Assembly: GCA_030340625.1 (NCBI GenBank)
Contig: JAOPHQ010003131.1
Span: forward strand, 433,643-497,642
Origin: Merluccius polli
Taxonomy: Eukaryota > Chordata > Actinopteri > Gadiformes > Merlucciidae
Length of the DNA: 64,000 bases
Reading direction: 5' to 3'
Shown piece by piece: positions 13,588 through 24,905 of the stretch; the first letter of the stretch is position 1; each line of letters starts with the position of its first letter. The position numbers were made by a program, and so were the translations under genes. Below the pieces are notes generated by a model, which was given only the letters and a program-made list of their open reading frames with translations, was not told the origin of the DNA and did no database searches.

Positions 13588-13858
13588 ATGTGTCATTCCA
13601 TTTGATTTTCTCGTTTAACTTCAATGGGAGTGGATTTAAAATAGAATTTAAAAACTGTGAGGTAACTCGCCAATACAATGCGATGAATCAGTTTAAAACC
13701 TTTAAATTAATCGTTTGACAGCCCTAATATATATACATATACACACTCTACAGTCACATTGAAACCGGTTGAACTGAAACTGTCATTAATGTGTGTGCTT
13801 TCGTTTGAGAGAATGCATGTCCGTTCTGTAGAGGTGTCTCACACACTTTTCAACTCAC

Positions 13859-14167
13859 CGTCGGCCTCAGGAGTTTCCTTGGATATGACGAAGTCAGCCG
13901 GCTCCTCCCTGGTGTCCTCAGAGCCGCTGGGTGATGTAGAGTCGTGTTCGGAGCCACGCCTGCAGCCTGCCCCTCTGTTCCCCCGTTCCCCTGGTCCTCC
14001 TCCTCCTCCCAGCGGCGTGCTCCTCCCCAGGTACTCCTCCAGGGCCTTCTGCTCCCGCTCCTTCTTGGTGATCTCCAGCAGGAGGTCGTCGAAGGAGGCC
14101 TCCACGATCTTGGTCAACTCGCACACGGCAAAGTCCAGCACACGCTCCATCACCCCCTTCAACTGGC
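13859..14167 (-). CDS. C2H2 zinc-finger protein, exon 2
   Basis: Encodes residues 132-234. The acceptor is CTCCGCAG|GCCAG and the donor is GACG|GTGAGT, both phase 1, matching exons 1 and 3. It opens with a helical segment (QLKGVMERVLDFAVCELTKI, then KKEREQKALEEYLG) that aligns in pattern with the start of exon 1 (QLEPVLEQVVQLAVQEISKT), so the two look like products of an internal duplication. A glycine-rich and acidic linker ends the exon. These amphipathic segments probably mediate protein contacts; that is inference. Confidence 0.86.
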
Positions 14168-14954
14168 CTGCGGAGCGCATAAGAGACCTGCTCATGCATG
14201 GTTACCACTTGTGTTCCCACCACCAGTGTTATGCTCATGACCTCAAAATACCATTCTAAACAGTGTAACTGAGGGTCATTACATTGAAGCATACAGCCAT
14301 TTAAAAGTACGGTATCGGACTATAACTAGTTTTCCTTTCTCTCTGACGTTTCAAACCTCATGTTTGATCATTTTAAGGGCATATCTTCTCGTCGTGATTA
14401 ATTAAACTATACAACTAGTTATCACAATAAGTCAATATCTTCATTTCATGCCGATACAATACCATTGAAAGACGATAAAACGATTATATTGAATTATTGC
14501 CCAGCCCTAACCAGTATATAACACTTTTGCAGGCTGTGAAATGCGAGGTGCACTGCACTGCCTGTTTCGTTGAGTGCTTTTTTTGGGTGCTCCTGGCAGA
14601 AAAAAAAGTGCTCCGCAACGCAAAACCAGCAAGCAAAACACTTGGTTCCCCATTGGTAACAATTACAAAATGCAGGCCCCCAGCTGTTAAAAAGTGTTTG
14701 CTGTGTGTAAGAGGTGAAGAAAGGCAGCAGTGTTTTTCAGCATTCTTCAGCAGTAGTGTCTTGTACAATTGTTTAGTAATTTAGCTAAATAGTCGCTTTT
14801 ATCCGAAGTGACTTACAGTGAATTCAGATACAGGCTATTAAGGAGCAGACAGCGGTTAAGCATGTTGATGTAAAAGCCTTGTAAAAACCCAATTTTTAGA
14901 TCTGACTGCTACGGCAGCTGTTTGAGGACAATTAATCATCCTGTAGCCCTGTAG
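14168..14954. other. Intron 1, proximal part
   Basis: 14440-14512 resembles one end of a hAT element (ending TTGCCCAGCCCTA), with no matching left end. 14775-14830 is a fish SINE-type tail (CGCTTTTATCCGAAGTGACTT). Otherwise unassigned. Confidence 0.5.
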
Positions 14955-15409
14955 TAGCCTGGCTCCGCCCGCCTACGTACTTCCGCTCAATTTTCATTTC
15001 ACTTCAGTACTAAGGTCTGGCAGTGCTGTATGTTAGAACGATGTCTTTTCCCTCAAATGTGCCTTCCAATCAGCGAACAGGAGGCGCGGCCTGAGAACAG
15101 TGATGTATAGGTCGTGTGCGAATTTCAGTTATTGAGCGGAAGTACGGAGGCGGGCGGAACCAGGCTAATGCTAATGCTCACTGCATCTGCCATTTGTATA
15201 CTGCGCGCAACGTGGTTTCTGGCGCATGAAATACGTCACGACCAAACGTTAGCGATTGGTTATGGCAGATCCAGAGTGGCACTGGGCAGAGCCAATAGGT
15301 TTTAAACTTCAACAGCACCCGCCTTCAAGTGAGAAATCGTTTGTCTCTACAGCACTGCTAGACCTTTAGTATAAATGAAATGAGTATGAAGGTCTAGTTA
15401 GGACTAGGC
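14955..15409. mobile_element. Short element with interlocked inverted repeats and 11-bp flanking duplication
   Basis: Flanked by TAGCCCTGTAG at 14944-14954 and 15410-15420. Arm A (TAGCCTGGCTCCGCCCGCCT..., 14955-14985) pairs with A' at 15131-15168. Arm B (CTAAGGTCTGGCAGTGCTGTA, from about 15010) pairs with B' at 15351-15372. The order A-B-A'-B' is interlocked rather than nested. No coding capacity. Confidence 0.75.
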
Positions 15410-15773
15410 TAGCCCTGTAGGGCGGAAGAAATAAACTTTCTTTCGTATTTTTTCCTTGTACTCCTCTCTACGGCTAGAACTGTAGCTACAGCTTGGCTGT
15501 AGATCAGAGGTCTTCAACAGGGGGTCCACGACCCCTAGGGGGTCCGCGGAGGTACTGCAGGGGGGTCGCGAATGTTTTGGTTGATTAGACATTTTTTTTA
15601 TATTCCCCCCGCAATTTTTTCCACAAATTGAAATCTTTAAATACACATTAACATGAATCCAACACACTGTAGTGAACAGATAAATTGAGGCAGAAGATGT
15701 CTTTCAGTCAGCAATGCACACATTCAGCGACACACAGGAGCTCTTTCAAGCTGGGCACCGGTTCATTCACAAC

Positions 15774-15850
15774 ATGTCCCATCAACGAGGAATCAGAATC
15801 AGAAATACTTTAATAATCCCAGGGGGAAATTACTTTCGTTACATTACTCC
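15774..15850. repeat. Non-LTR retrotransposon 3' tail (RTE/Rex3-like)
   Basis: Contains GAATCAGAATCAGAAATACT followed by TTTAATAATCCCAGGGGGAAAT, a pattern I associate with fish RTE-type LINE tails. It abuts a long TA microsatellite (15876-15955). Subfamily uncertain. Confidence 0.55.
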
Positions 15851-15875
15851 ATATGTAATAGACATACATATATTA

Positions 15876-15878
15876 AAA

Positions 15879-15955
<77 letters not shown>
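15876..15955. repeat. (TA)n microsatellite
   Basis: About 80 bp of alternating T and A after a short A run. Confidence 0.95.
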
Positions 15956-15958
<3 letters not shown>

Positions 15959-16003
15959 TGCTGCATTCGCATTAACGTCATAGTTAACTTGCAATTAATC
16001 GCA

Positions 16004-16812
16004 AATCTCTTTGAACCACACCTTAACTACTGTAATGTGGTGCAACACCTTCACCAGCCATCTTAAAAAACTTGCATCCTTGCAAAAGAAAGTCATACGG
16101 GCTCTGTCCTGGTCAGAGATAAACTCTCCCACCCTCCCTCTATTCCACCGCTTTGAGTTACTAAGACTGGCTGAGCTAAATGAATATCATAATGCCTGCC
16201 TTATGTTTGAAGTAGTCAATAGGCTGAACTCTAGATTGTGTAGTCTTGTTCCCATCTCCAGCCCCCAGCACTCACACCAAACGAGAACTAAACCACATAT
16301 ATCGGGAAAATTTCGCCAACGTGTGTGCACCAGTATGAGTGTTGTATGTACAGATCTGGAATGGGATTGATGATGGTCTCAAGGTGTTGTCCTCTATCTC
16401 CAACTTTAAAAGACAATTAAAAAATCATTTCTTACTAACCTATATCTAATATAAAACTGTTATCATGGACGACTGGGATGTATGTGTATGACTGTATGTG
16501 TATGTAATGTTATATATCTTGGTGCGCTCTTGAGTGCATTTACTCATCATCATCTGGTTACAGGTGGTGATGAGGGAATGCATGCAGAGAAATGCACTCA
16601 TTTATGTTCAATGATGTAGTCTGGGTTTACCATTGTTGGTACTATTACCTTTTTCATGAACCTTGGGCCCCCACCTATAAGCTTTTCTAGCTTCCTTGGG
16701 GGACCCATTCACTCTACCCAATTGATGTTGCACCCCAACAGTATTATTGTAATGTTTGAAGTGGTAGTGTGAATAAATTCATTCATTCACTCATTCATTC
16801 ATTCATTCATTC
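16004..16812 (+). mobile_element. 3' end of a CR1/L2-like LINE
   Basis: The frame from 16011 encodes the C-terminal part of a LINE reverse-transcriptase ORF: WCNTFTSHLKKLASLQKKVI, then a PLFHRFELLRLAELNEYHNA stretch and the Arg/His region. After a frameshift near 16365 the expected continuation (NGIDDGLKVLSSISNFKRQL) appears. The 3' end is an (ATTC)n tail at about 16771-16812. The catalytic fingers and palm are absent because of 5' truncation. Confidence 0.75.
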
Positions 16813-16959
16813 AAATAATTGCACATTTTTGTCTATTCTAAATGTCCCTTGATTTCTTTTTGTCCCATTATTTTTTCTCATTTTAATGCTCTTATCAACA
16901 TGGAAAAGTGGATCGACTGGCTTTGTGCAAGTTGTCGCCTGGCTTTGACGTGGGGGCGG

Positions 16960-17142
16960 AGAATTCGCATCAGCTGTGTGCTTCCAGCCATCAAGTGACA
17001 TTTCAGACTGGACGTGCTGCGATGATAGCTCAGTTCACAACGACAAAACACACAGATCACTTTGGTCTTGTCAATGGAACGATTTGGCAACTTTTTAAAA
17101 GTAAACTTTCCATTCAGAATAACATTGGCATCCATTTCGGCG
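16960..17142 (-). pseudogene. BED-type zinc finger of a ZBED-like hAT transposase, frameshifted
   Basis: On the minus strand the sequence after MDANVILNGKFTF includes KVICVFCRCELSYHRSTSSL and then KCHL, matching the C-x2-C...H pattern of BED fingers in hAT transposases. The usual continuation (HTADANSPPPRQSQ) is found in a different frame, so there is a frameshift right after the His. It belongs to the hAT element at 15505-17700. Confidence 0.75.
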
Positions 17143-17853
17143 CCTTGCGCTCGCCATCCACTCAAAACGTAACGTCTACTACTCTTAAACAAGTGTGTGC
17201 GGCGTGCCTGTTGTTTTGTTTCCGCTCTAGCTAGATCCGGTGTGGTGTTGTAGTTTTTGACGGAATGAGGGCTGTGTGAGTGTGCGTGCGTGTGTGTGTG
17301 TGTGAGCGAGCCTGGGTTGAGCGCGAGGAACATTAGGAGAGAGTTACGGCTAACTTTATGTTGGAGTTGTTTTGGCGTGGTTACGGCCGACCTGTTCTGT
17401 TGCAACAATAAATGTTGTTTGCTGAACAACACTGCGTCGTCTTTCCAACGCGTCCTGGCGGACGCTACATTATATTTATGAATGGCAGTGGCATGGCCAC
17501 CCTACTCAATGTACCTTGCACATGAATATATGAACCTGTGTATTATTTTAATAACAATAACAAGGTACATTTATACATGGCACTATAGGACCAGTTTAAT
17601 ATAAAACACAATTTTACACAATATATATAAGTAGGGGGTCCCTGCTCCATCTCTTTATCAGTTTGGGGGTCCTTGGCCTGGAAAACGTTGAAGACCCCTC
17701 CTGTAGATTATTAACTAAATAGGGTCTTATGTTTAAAGGAGCTATATGTAAGAAATGTACTCAAAGTAATCATAAAATGACCCTAATATGTCAATAGACA
17801 TTGAGGAATCATGTTAATTTCAAGTATTTATGTCAGACATAATAGTAGTCCAG

Positions 17854-17929
17854 CAGTGCCGGCCCAAGCCTTGTGGGGGCCCTAAGCAGAATTTGATCTT
17901 TTGGGGCCCCCTCCTGCGCGATTGTTGAA

Positions 17930-17960
<31 letters not shown>

Positions 17961-18064
17961 GCTACCGGAGAATTTCTATTGCGCGATTGTTGAGCGGGGG
18001 GGGGGGTGCACAATTGGGGGCCCTAAGCAGCCGCTTAGTTCGCTTATGCCTCGGGCCGGCCCTG
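17854..18064. mobile_element. 211-bp hAT MITE with poly-G tracts
   Basis: Ends CAGTGCCGGCCC and GGGCCGGCCCTG. Perfect 8-bp target duplication TAGTCCAG at 17846-17853 and 18065-18072. The interior holds a run of about 27 G and a second G run of about 10, each next to a repeated GCGCGATTGTTGA motif. Confidence 0.9.
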
Positions 18065-18388
18065 TAGTCCAGCCAGAATATTTAATTTCAAACGCAATAT
18101 TTCTGTGCCAGGAAAACTGTTTTGTTTTCATTTTGTGTTTTGGTCTGTTGCGCCACCTTCTGCCTAGCATCCAATCGCGAAGTCAGTACTGTGTCGCCAT
18201 CCGGGTTGCCAGATAGGCTGAGCTGCAGCCATTTACTGTATAAGGAAGGCTGCAGCTACAAATGTTTCGGGTCAGAAATGTCTGACGTTACTAAATGCAT
18301 TCGTGAACATGTTTACATTGCACTATTAGCCTACCAAATATATTTTAGTTGGGTAATGAAAATGGTCCATGTTTCCACTGGAGTGAAC

Positions 18389-18792
18389 TGTTGCGAATTA
18401 ATAACATGTATCATCAGGCTGTAAATATCTGCACATAGCCAGGAGTAGAAATAAATATACAAGTTGTAGTAACTGCACCTCAACACATGATGGCGGCAAA
18501 CAATATACTGGGGGCGGCGCTTAACGCTAGCCATTGTGCGTCATGGAGGCCACGCCTCCTGCCCAGGGGCATCCGGCGGAAGCATCCGGTTAGAATCAGA
18601 ACCCCCCCAGGCAGCGCATCGGAAGGATGCAAAGCTACTGAGGATGCAAAGCTTGTGGGCTCTCCACGCGTGAACTTATACAAATACCCCTCCTTCTGCT
18701 TCATAGATTAAATAATAATGCTAAACAAATAAAGTGAGTTAAAAGCGATCCTGTTGTCGGCGGCCTTCTTCCTCGGAGCACAACCCCACAAC
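18389..18792 (+). repeat. Solo-LTR-like repeat, copy 1
   Basis: Homologous to 50759-51304. It starts TGTTGCGAATTAATAAC and has AATAAA at 18728-18733, about 60 bp before its end at CCCCACAAC. No internal retroelement sequence is attached and no 5-bp duplication was found for this copy. Confidence 0.6.
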
Positions 18793-18990
18793 TATTGCAG
18801 TATATATCTTTAGAATTATATTTGGCTTATCGCCATTATTCAGTTTTTGCTAGAAAAACATGTTTGAAGCGAATCATTGCGTCGTTGCCTCATGGGCGTT
18901 TTCACGAAGTCAGTATCGTTTGCTCAATGACTGTATGTAAGGATTTCACACCATTGAGGGTGCCATTTACTGCACACCGACTGCAGTGTG

Positions 18991-19380
18991 GATGATAATA
19001 AAACAGCGGTCAGAGCTGGCGTGTGTGTCCGACAGGGCTGCTCTATTCGGACACATTACTATGAAGCCCCGGTGACGGTGTGGGAGTGCGGATGATAATA
19101 AAACAGCGGTCAGAGCTGGCGTGTGTGTCCGACAGGGCTGCTCTATTCGGACACATTACTATGAAGCCCCGGTGACGGTGTGGGAGTGTGGATGCTAATA
19201 AAACAGCGGTAACAGCATGTGTGTGTGTCCGAGAGGGCTGCTCTCCTCTGACACATTACTATGAAGCCCCGGTGATGGTCTGGAAGTGTGGATGCTAATA
19301 AAACAGCGGTAACAGCATGTGTGTGTGTCCGAGAGGGCTGCTCTATTCGGACACATTACTATGAAGCCCCGGTGACGGTG
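18991..19380. repeat. Array of four 100-bp tandem repeats
   Basis: Units start at 18991, 19091, 19191 and 19291 with GATGATAATAAAACAGCGGT or GATGCTAATAAAACAGCGGT. Each contains a GAAGCCCCGGTGACGGTG-like end. The period is exactly 100 bp. Related units lie inside the hAT element at 3593-4517. Confidence 0.95.
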
Positions 19381-19410
19381 ATGCAGTTGGTCAATATTAT
19401 CAGGGATCTA

Positions 19411-19500
19411 TGCAAGGCAAGTGTATTTGTATAGCACACTTCATACACAGAGGCAATTCTATGTTCTTTACCTAAATAAAAGCAAAGAACAGTATGTAAA
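19411..19500. repeat. Fish LINE/SINE tail fragment
   Basis: AAGGCAAGTGTATTTGTATA followed by GCACACTTCATACACAGAGG is a widespread fish repeat tail. It lies inside the TTAA element. Confidence 0.6.
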
Positions 19501-19686
19501 ACACTTGTCATGGTTGCTCCTTCTAGTAGACGCAGTGTTGTGTTGAGTAATCCGGGAACGGGGAATCTGGCAACCGCTACTCTGGGGGGGGAGGAGGAGG
19601 GAGTACCACGCTGTACAGTATTTACAACGTGGTTGCAATAACAGTTTTGGCCAGAGAGGACACAATCCTACATATAGCTCCTTTAA

Positions 19687-21380
19687 GTAATGATGTATAC
19701 TCCATAAAGAAGGGCACATTGAGACAAGACTGCGGAAATCATCAGTTATGGCAAGTAAAAAGCCACAATGAAGCCAGTGTGGTTGTCTGAATAGGAAATA
19801 GCATGAGAGAATAACCCAAACATAAACTTCATGTGAAGGGCGATATCAGATATGGCAGAGATTACAATAACCTGAGCTGCATATACCGTTTTGTCAGATT
19901 GTTACGTCAGAAAACGCTTTAAAATACAGAATTTATTACTATTAGTCATTTAGCAGACACTTCTAAACATGACTTCATGATTTGTTCATCAGTGAGCAGG
20001 AAAGAGATAAGCATCTTGCTAAAAAAAAAGCATAAAGGCATAAAGACTGCAAACTAAGAACCAAGAACTTTTCAGTTAGGAGTCAAACACCCTCCTGAAC
20101 CAATTATTTCTGAGTTTGTTAGTTGGCAACGGTTATCTGTGCGTCTCATAATTATTCATTATCGTGAACGATTATCCTTTTCTTTAGTCATCCTTCAGGG
20201 CAAGAGCACCAAGGGCGTCCGACAACATGACTATCAATAACCAACTGCACAAATTACTACTTTCATGTTGCTGTAAAAGGTCAAGCTGGCTGCTGTCATG
20301 GTGAAAGAGAGTACTATATGGTGAAAGAGTGTATAAGAGAGGACTATATGGTGAAAGAGAGGACTATATGGTGAAGGAGAGCACTATATGGTGAAAGAGA
20401 GTACGATACCGCAACCAATTAAAAACTTGTTTTAGTATCACCGGACTCACCGAAGTCTGCCACTGATATTCGTTCAAATAGGATGTTAAACTGAATCTCA
20501 GAAGCTGCAGATATTGCTGTCAGGTAAGGTGTTTAATTTCATATTCATTCATATTCAAATAAATATTATATTTTTAATAGTAACACTTAATACTTTGCTA
20601 CATCTTTGACACAGTCAATATTGGCAACCTGCTAAATGCATTGTCATCACAATCCTGTCTCATATTCCTGTCTAGTGTAGCATGTTGTACGCCCTTTGGT
20701 TATAGTTAGTGGACATCAACTTAGGTCTGCACTCTGAGCAGGAAACATTTTATTTTAGGACATGTTGCTCGTTAAACCTCAAAATACAGCCACACATCGT
20801 TATGGTTAGGTGCTAGCATAATTTTCAACAGGCAACTTGTTAAATCTGCATGCATCTCCCTTTCACACATTGTGTTTTTTTACAGGACCATTACACAAGC
20901 TCCAAGATGTTGACCAGGGCTGGCCAGGGAAGTGTCATCCAATCAATCCCAAAGTTCGGAGCATGATTTGTATAATCCCACGCATTTGAAGAAAATGGTT
21001 TTGCTTATAATAATGTGCTGAAGCCTAATAAAATAGTCTGATGCAGAACTGACCTACCCATCCTAGTGCTTAGCATAATATTTGACTATTGTATGCAGTT
21101 TTGAGACCTAGCTCTTCATGGATTGAGTGGGGATCCACCCAGGCCCTAAGTTCCCAGTGTATTTTTTTTAAACGGAAAACAGCCCCATGTTTTCTAAAAA
21201 TAGGAATAGTGTCTATAACTATAGTATATTAACAAAAATGCATAATTTGATAGTATTGGGTGAGGTAAATAATATCTGTAATGGTGTTTATGGAAGATGC
21301 TTCCGAAGATACTCTTGTAACATGCTTGTCGTGTCATTACAGTGAACAATTATACAAATGTATTTTAGCAAATTAGATTA
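19687..21380. other. Intron 1, mostly unassigned
   Basis: 19940-20105 looks like a decayed SINE (TCATTTAGCAGACACTTCTA). 20301-20405 is a short tandem array with a 20-bp unit (GTGAAAGAGAGTACTATATG and variants). 20680-20850 is repeated at 29045-29165. The rest is unique. Confidence 0.5.
20680..20850. repeat. Dispersed repeat, copy A (second copy 29045-29165)
   Basis: Both copies share AGCAGGAAACA, TTTTATTTTAGGACA and CCTCAAAATACA in the same order and spacing with scattered mismatches. Family unknown. Confidence 0.75.
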
Positions 21381-22565
21381 CCGTAAATCCTCTAATATAG
21401 GCCCGGGCCTTTATTTTACTCAAGCGCATCGCGGCCCAGGCCTTTATTGGAAGGAGGCCAGAATTAGAGGCAGGCCTCTATTTCTATTTGAGCAAAACGG
21501 ACTACCAGTAGAATGAATAAAAACGAGATTTTGTGTCTATTTGAACCTATAAAATACTAGGTTCATTTATTGAAAAAGTACAGTTACCATAACATATGGT
21601 ATGCATACAGAACACCAACAACAAATACCGGTAATTCAGGCTAAATTAACAAAAACGTAGCAAACATATCGGTAGTGCATTATAAACACTTTGAAGTTAA
21701 AAACCATAAAGATCCTCCTCATCAGCTGCCATGGTAAACAACGTTAGCCTACCGGTGACTGAAGTCTCACGTGCTAGTCAAGAGCGAGGTGACTGACCAG
21801 GCAGGCTACCGTAGCAGCTTGGATTCGTTAGCAAACATTGCCCCCCTGTGGTACTTCCATGTTACTATCACAAGCATAATGTTGAGGCCTGCCCAGAAGA
21901 CCACAAGTTTGCGGGAGCTTTTGACTTTGGTCAATCTAACCGCCTAATATATTTCTCATCATTTTGTTATTTTGTATTTCTAAAATAACAAAATTATTTA
22001 TAATATTGTGCATTCCATATTTCTTCTTGATATTACCCTAGCTCATTGGAACATTATTGGGTGTGTGATTCGTTGCATTGGGACACATTTTGTTGTAACG
22101 CATCCTGTTTTGCTGTTTACATCGACACTGCCCTGATAATGTTGTAGTCTACTATAGTAAATTCTGAACAGATTGAAGGACATGTTTGTTTGCAAGGCAG
22201 AGGATACAATAAGCTTGTTGACGCTGATAACGATAAGGACTCGCGTTAGTTGTGGATTATAATTGTTTTGGTTGAGGAGCATTCCAGCTGTCATTTAACT
22301 ATTTCACCATAATACGGTAAGCAACTGTTGCATGCTTTTAGCAGAGATTATTTAATTTTATAGCAAAGAAATCTAATGGTCTTTGCTTTTAGATTTTTGA
22401 TTAGGCTACCATTGATGTAACGTTAAAAGCGGTATTGGTGTGTGCAGGATAATGTATGGCTACAAGAATGACTGGAGGAGTGCAGGTCTCTTGCATTTTG
22501 ATTCGTAACGTTATAGCAATATTTTAAGTGCTCTGGTGGCTTTCTAATGAGCTAAACAGTCTCAT

Positions 22566-22771
22566 TGGGACCCATGCAGCGAAGCTGCAGAGAACCCATG
22601 GTTTTTCTACCTTTTCTTCTTATTGGGGCCCATGTAGCGAAGCTACAGGGAACCCATTGTTTTTCTACCTTTTCTTATTATTGGGACCCATGCAGCGAAG
22701 CTGCGGGGACCCATTGTTTTTCTACCTTTTCTTATTATTAGGGACCGAGCCAGTGAAACTGGAAGGTCCCT
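22566..22771. repeat. Four tandem hairpins with conserved GAA loop
   Basis: Units about 58-60 bp apart. The stems read GCAGC/GCTGC (22576-22588), GTAGC/GCTAC (22634-22646), GCAGC/GCTGC (22692-22704) and CCAGT/ACTGG (22750-22762), always around GAA. Outer pairs TGGG/CCCA (units 1-3) and AGGGACC/GGTCCCT (unit 4) extend the stems. Confidence 0.88.
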
Positions 22772-23377
22772 ATTGGTTTTGCTTCGTTTATTACTGTTTC
22801 AAAACTTTTGCCGGCGATTTGCACCATCTCAACATATACGAAAACTCTTTTTTATTTGGCAAAGTTATCGGGGCTGGTGAACACTTATATATTCTATGCA
22901 TCACGTTCATGTCGCACACTTGGAAGACCACTAGGTGGTGCTGTTTTTGAGCATTTTCCGTAACGCTCATAACTCCCGCATACTTGGTCGCACATTCATA
23001 AACCTTATATCCATACATGCAGGATTGATTGCTGCAACTCCTCATATAGGCCACGCCCACTTCCGCCTAAATATCTTTTTCGCTACAGCGCAAAAACTCC
23101 AACATACTACGTCAAAAATTATAGCCACGTGCATCTTTGTCCGATTCGCACCAAACTTCACACGTAGCATCTGGAGACTTTATCATGAATATAACTCATT
23201 GGAAGTATTTTGATATTTCACAAAATAAGCGCGTTATAAATATTTTCATTTATGTCAATTTGACGTCAAAAAAGCAAGTGCAATATTTTGCCACATTGGT
23301 ATGTTGTATCGACACCAAACTTTGGTCAATTGTTCCTTATACCTCCATTAAGCATCGTACAAAATTTTAGGCCATCG

Positions 23378-23392
23378 CCACTAGGTGGCGCT
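23378..23392 (+). promoter_or_regulatory. CTCF-like motif CCACTAGGTGGCGCT
   Basis: Full match to the vertebrate CTCF core consensus CCASYAGRKGGCRSY. Carried by the repeat at 22567-26375. Binding is not shown. Confidence 0.5.
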
Positions 23393-23884
23393 CTTTAAAA
23401 TTAAGAAGTTTATACCTCCACATCGGCAAGTGCGATTTAAACGAAACTTGGTAGGATGATAGCCCATGGCTCCCTGAGGCTAACGTTTAAAGGAGAAAAA
23501 AATTCTGCCACTAGCTGGCGCTCTAATGGCAGGGTATATCACTGTGCGAAGACCGTAATAGTTATGAATATGAAATTCACAGGACACGTGGAGACTGCTG
23601 CCCAGAGCTCACATACCAAAAATCGTGTTTGTCGTGGTTGTAGCGCCCCCTACAGGACTTTTAAAAAGCAGCCCCGACACCCCGTTTCACGGATATTTAT
23701 GAAACTCGGTAGACACGTGTATCAGTCTAAGACCAACAAAAGCCTATTGGATCCATACCCCAAAACCCAACGGAAGTCAGATATTTTAATTTCAATTTTT
23801 GTCATTTTTCAATTTTCGCCTCCTATTTGAACGAACTCCTCCCAGGGGATTTGTCGCCTGGGCTTCAAATTTGTTTTATACGTT

Positions 23885-24905
23885 CAGGAGATGTTACTAG
23901 GGCGTGGCCGTGGCGTGCCGTCAAAGTTGGCCATTTTTAATTCAGTGGTATTTTTTTCCCATGTTTGGGAACTAACTCCTCCCAGGGATTTTATTTGTTC
24001 TGCTTTAAAATTTGTCAGTACAGTCAGAAGATGGTGCTGAACAAACGTTGTGCTACTTGCGACTGTACGTTGAAGGGCGTGGCCGTGGCGTTCTGTCAAA
24101 ATCCGTTCTGTGGTCTTTTTTTCCAATGTTTGTGAACAAACTCCCCCCAGGGAATTTGTCTGTTCTGCTTCAAAGTCGCTCAGTACAGTCAGAAGATGGT
24201 GCTGAACAAACATTGTGATATTTGCGACTCTACGTCAAAGGGCGTGGCCGTGGCATGTCATCAAAGTTGGCAATTTTTCCTTCAGTGGTCTTTTTTTCCA
24301 ATGTTTGTGAACAAACTCCTCCCAGGGAATTTGTCTGTTCTGCTTCAAAGTCGGTCAGTACAGTCAGAAGATGGTGCTGAACAAACGTGCTACTTGCGAC
24401 TGTACGTTGAAGGGCATGGCCGTGGCGTTCTGTCAAAATCCGTTCTGTGGTCTTTTTTTCCAATGTTTGTGAACAAACTCCCCCCAGGGAATTTGTCTGT
24501 TCTGCTTCAAAATCAATCACTACAGTCAGAAGATGGTGCTGAACAAACATTGTGCTCTTTGCGACTCTATGTCAAAGGGCGTGGCCATGGCGTGCCGTCA
24601 AAGTTGGCCATTTTTAATTCAGTGGTATTTTTTTCCCATGTTTGGGAACTAACTCCTCCCAGGGATTTTATTTGTTCTGCTTTAAAATTTGTCAGTACAG
24701 TCAGAAGATGGTGCTGAACAAACATTGTGCTACTTGCGACTGTACGATGAAGGGCGTGGCCGTGGCGTTCCGTCAAAATTGGTTCTGTGGTCTTTTTTTC
24801 CAATGTTTGTGAACAAACTCCCCCCAGGGAATTTGTTTGTTCTGCTTCAAAGTCGCTCAGTACAGTCAGAAGATGGTGCTGAACAAACATTGTGATATTT
24901 GCGAC
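23885..24905. repeat. Satellite-like array of 165/175-bp units in dimers
   Basis: CAGTCAGAAGATGGTGCTGA recurs at 24021, 24186, 24361, 24523, 24698 and 24863 (one-base variants allowed). The spacing alternates between about 165 and 175 bp, giving a higher-order period of about 338 bp. Two unit types differ, for example TGGGAACTAACTCC against GTGAACAAACTCC. Long open frames on both strands follow from the repeat period and are not genes. Confidence 0.9.

Larger units (their letters stand above)
12329..13725. mobile_element. hAT-like element with AGGGCTGTCAAA ends
   Basis: AGGGCTGTCAAA at 12329-12340 is matched by its reverse complement, TTTGACAGCCCT, ending at 13725. The flanks are TA repeats, so the 8-bp duplication cannot be fixed. 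GGGCTGTCAA ends are common in fish hAT elements. No intact transposase is present. It contains three 74-bp tandem repeats and a second inverted-repeat element. Confidence 0.8.
15505..17700 (-). mobile_element. hAT element with BED-finger remnant
   Basis: Ends CAGAGGTCTTCAAC and GTTGAAGACCCCTC are inverted. Perfect 8-bp target duplication CTGTAGAT at 15497-15504 and 17701-17708. This is a clear hAT insertion. The interior has a minus-strand BED-finger exon, a non-LTR tail, a TA microsatellite and a CR1/L2-like LINE end, all inserted or decayed. No catalytic hAT domain remains. Confidence 0.92.
17737..19682. mobile_element. TTAA-flanked inverted-repeat element
   Basis: AGGAGCTATATGTA at 17737 is mirrored by TACATATAGCTCCT ending at 19682. 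TTAA sits on each side (17733-17736 and 19683-19686). TTAA duplications are typical of Kolobok and piggyBac. Its AGG start resembles the Kolobok element at 40336, so a non-autonomous Kolobok is my preferred reading. It has been filled by later insertions and has no transposase of its own. Confidence 0.75.

Noticed and set aside
23884..24890. Several 100-170-codon frames on both strands
   Set aside because: They repeat the same peptide because the DNA is a tandem array; composition and two-strand openness argue against coding.
22566..24905. CRISPR-like array
   Set aside because: The repeats are tandem with no unique spacers, and the genome is a eukaryote's.
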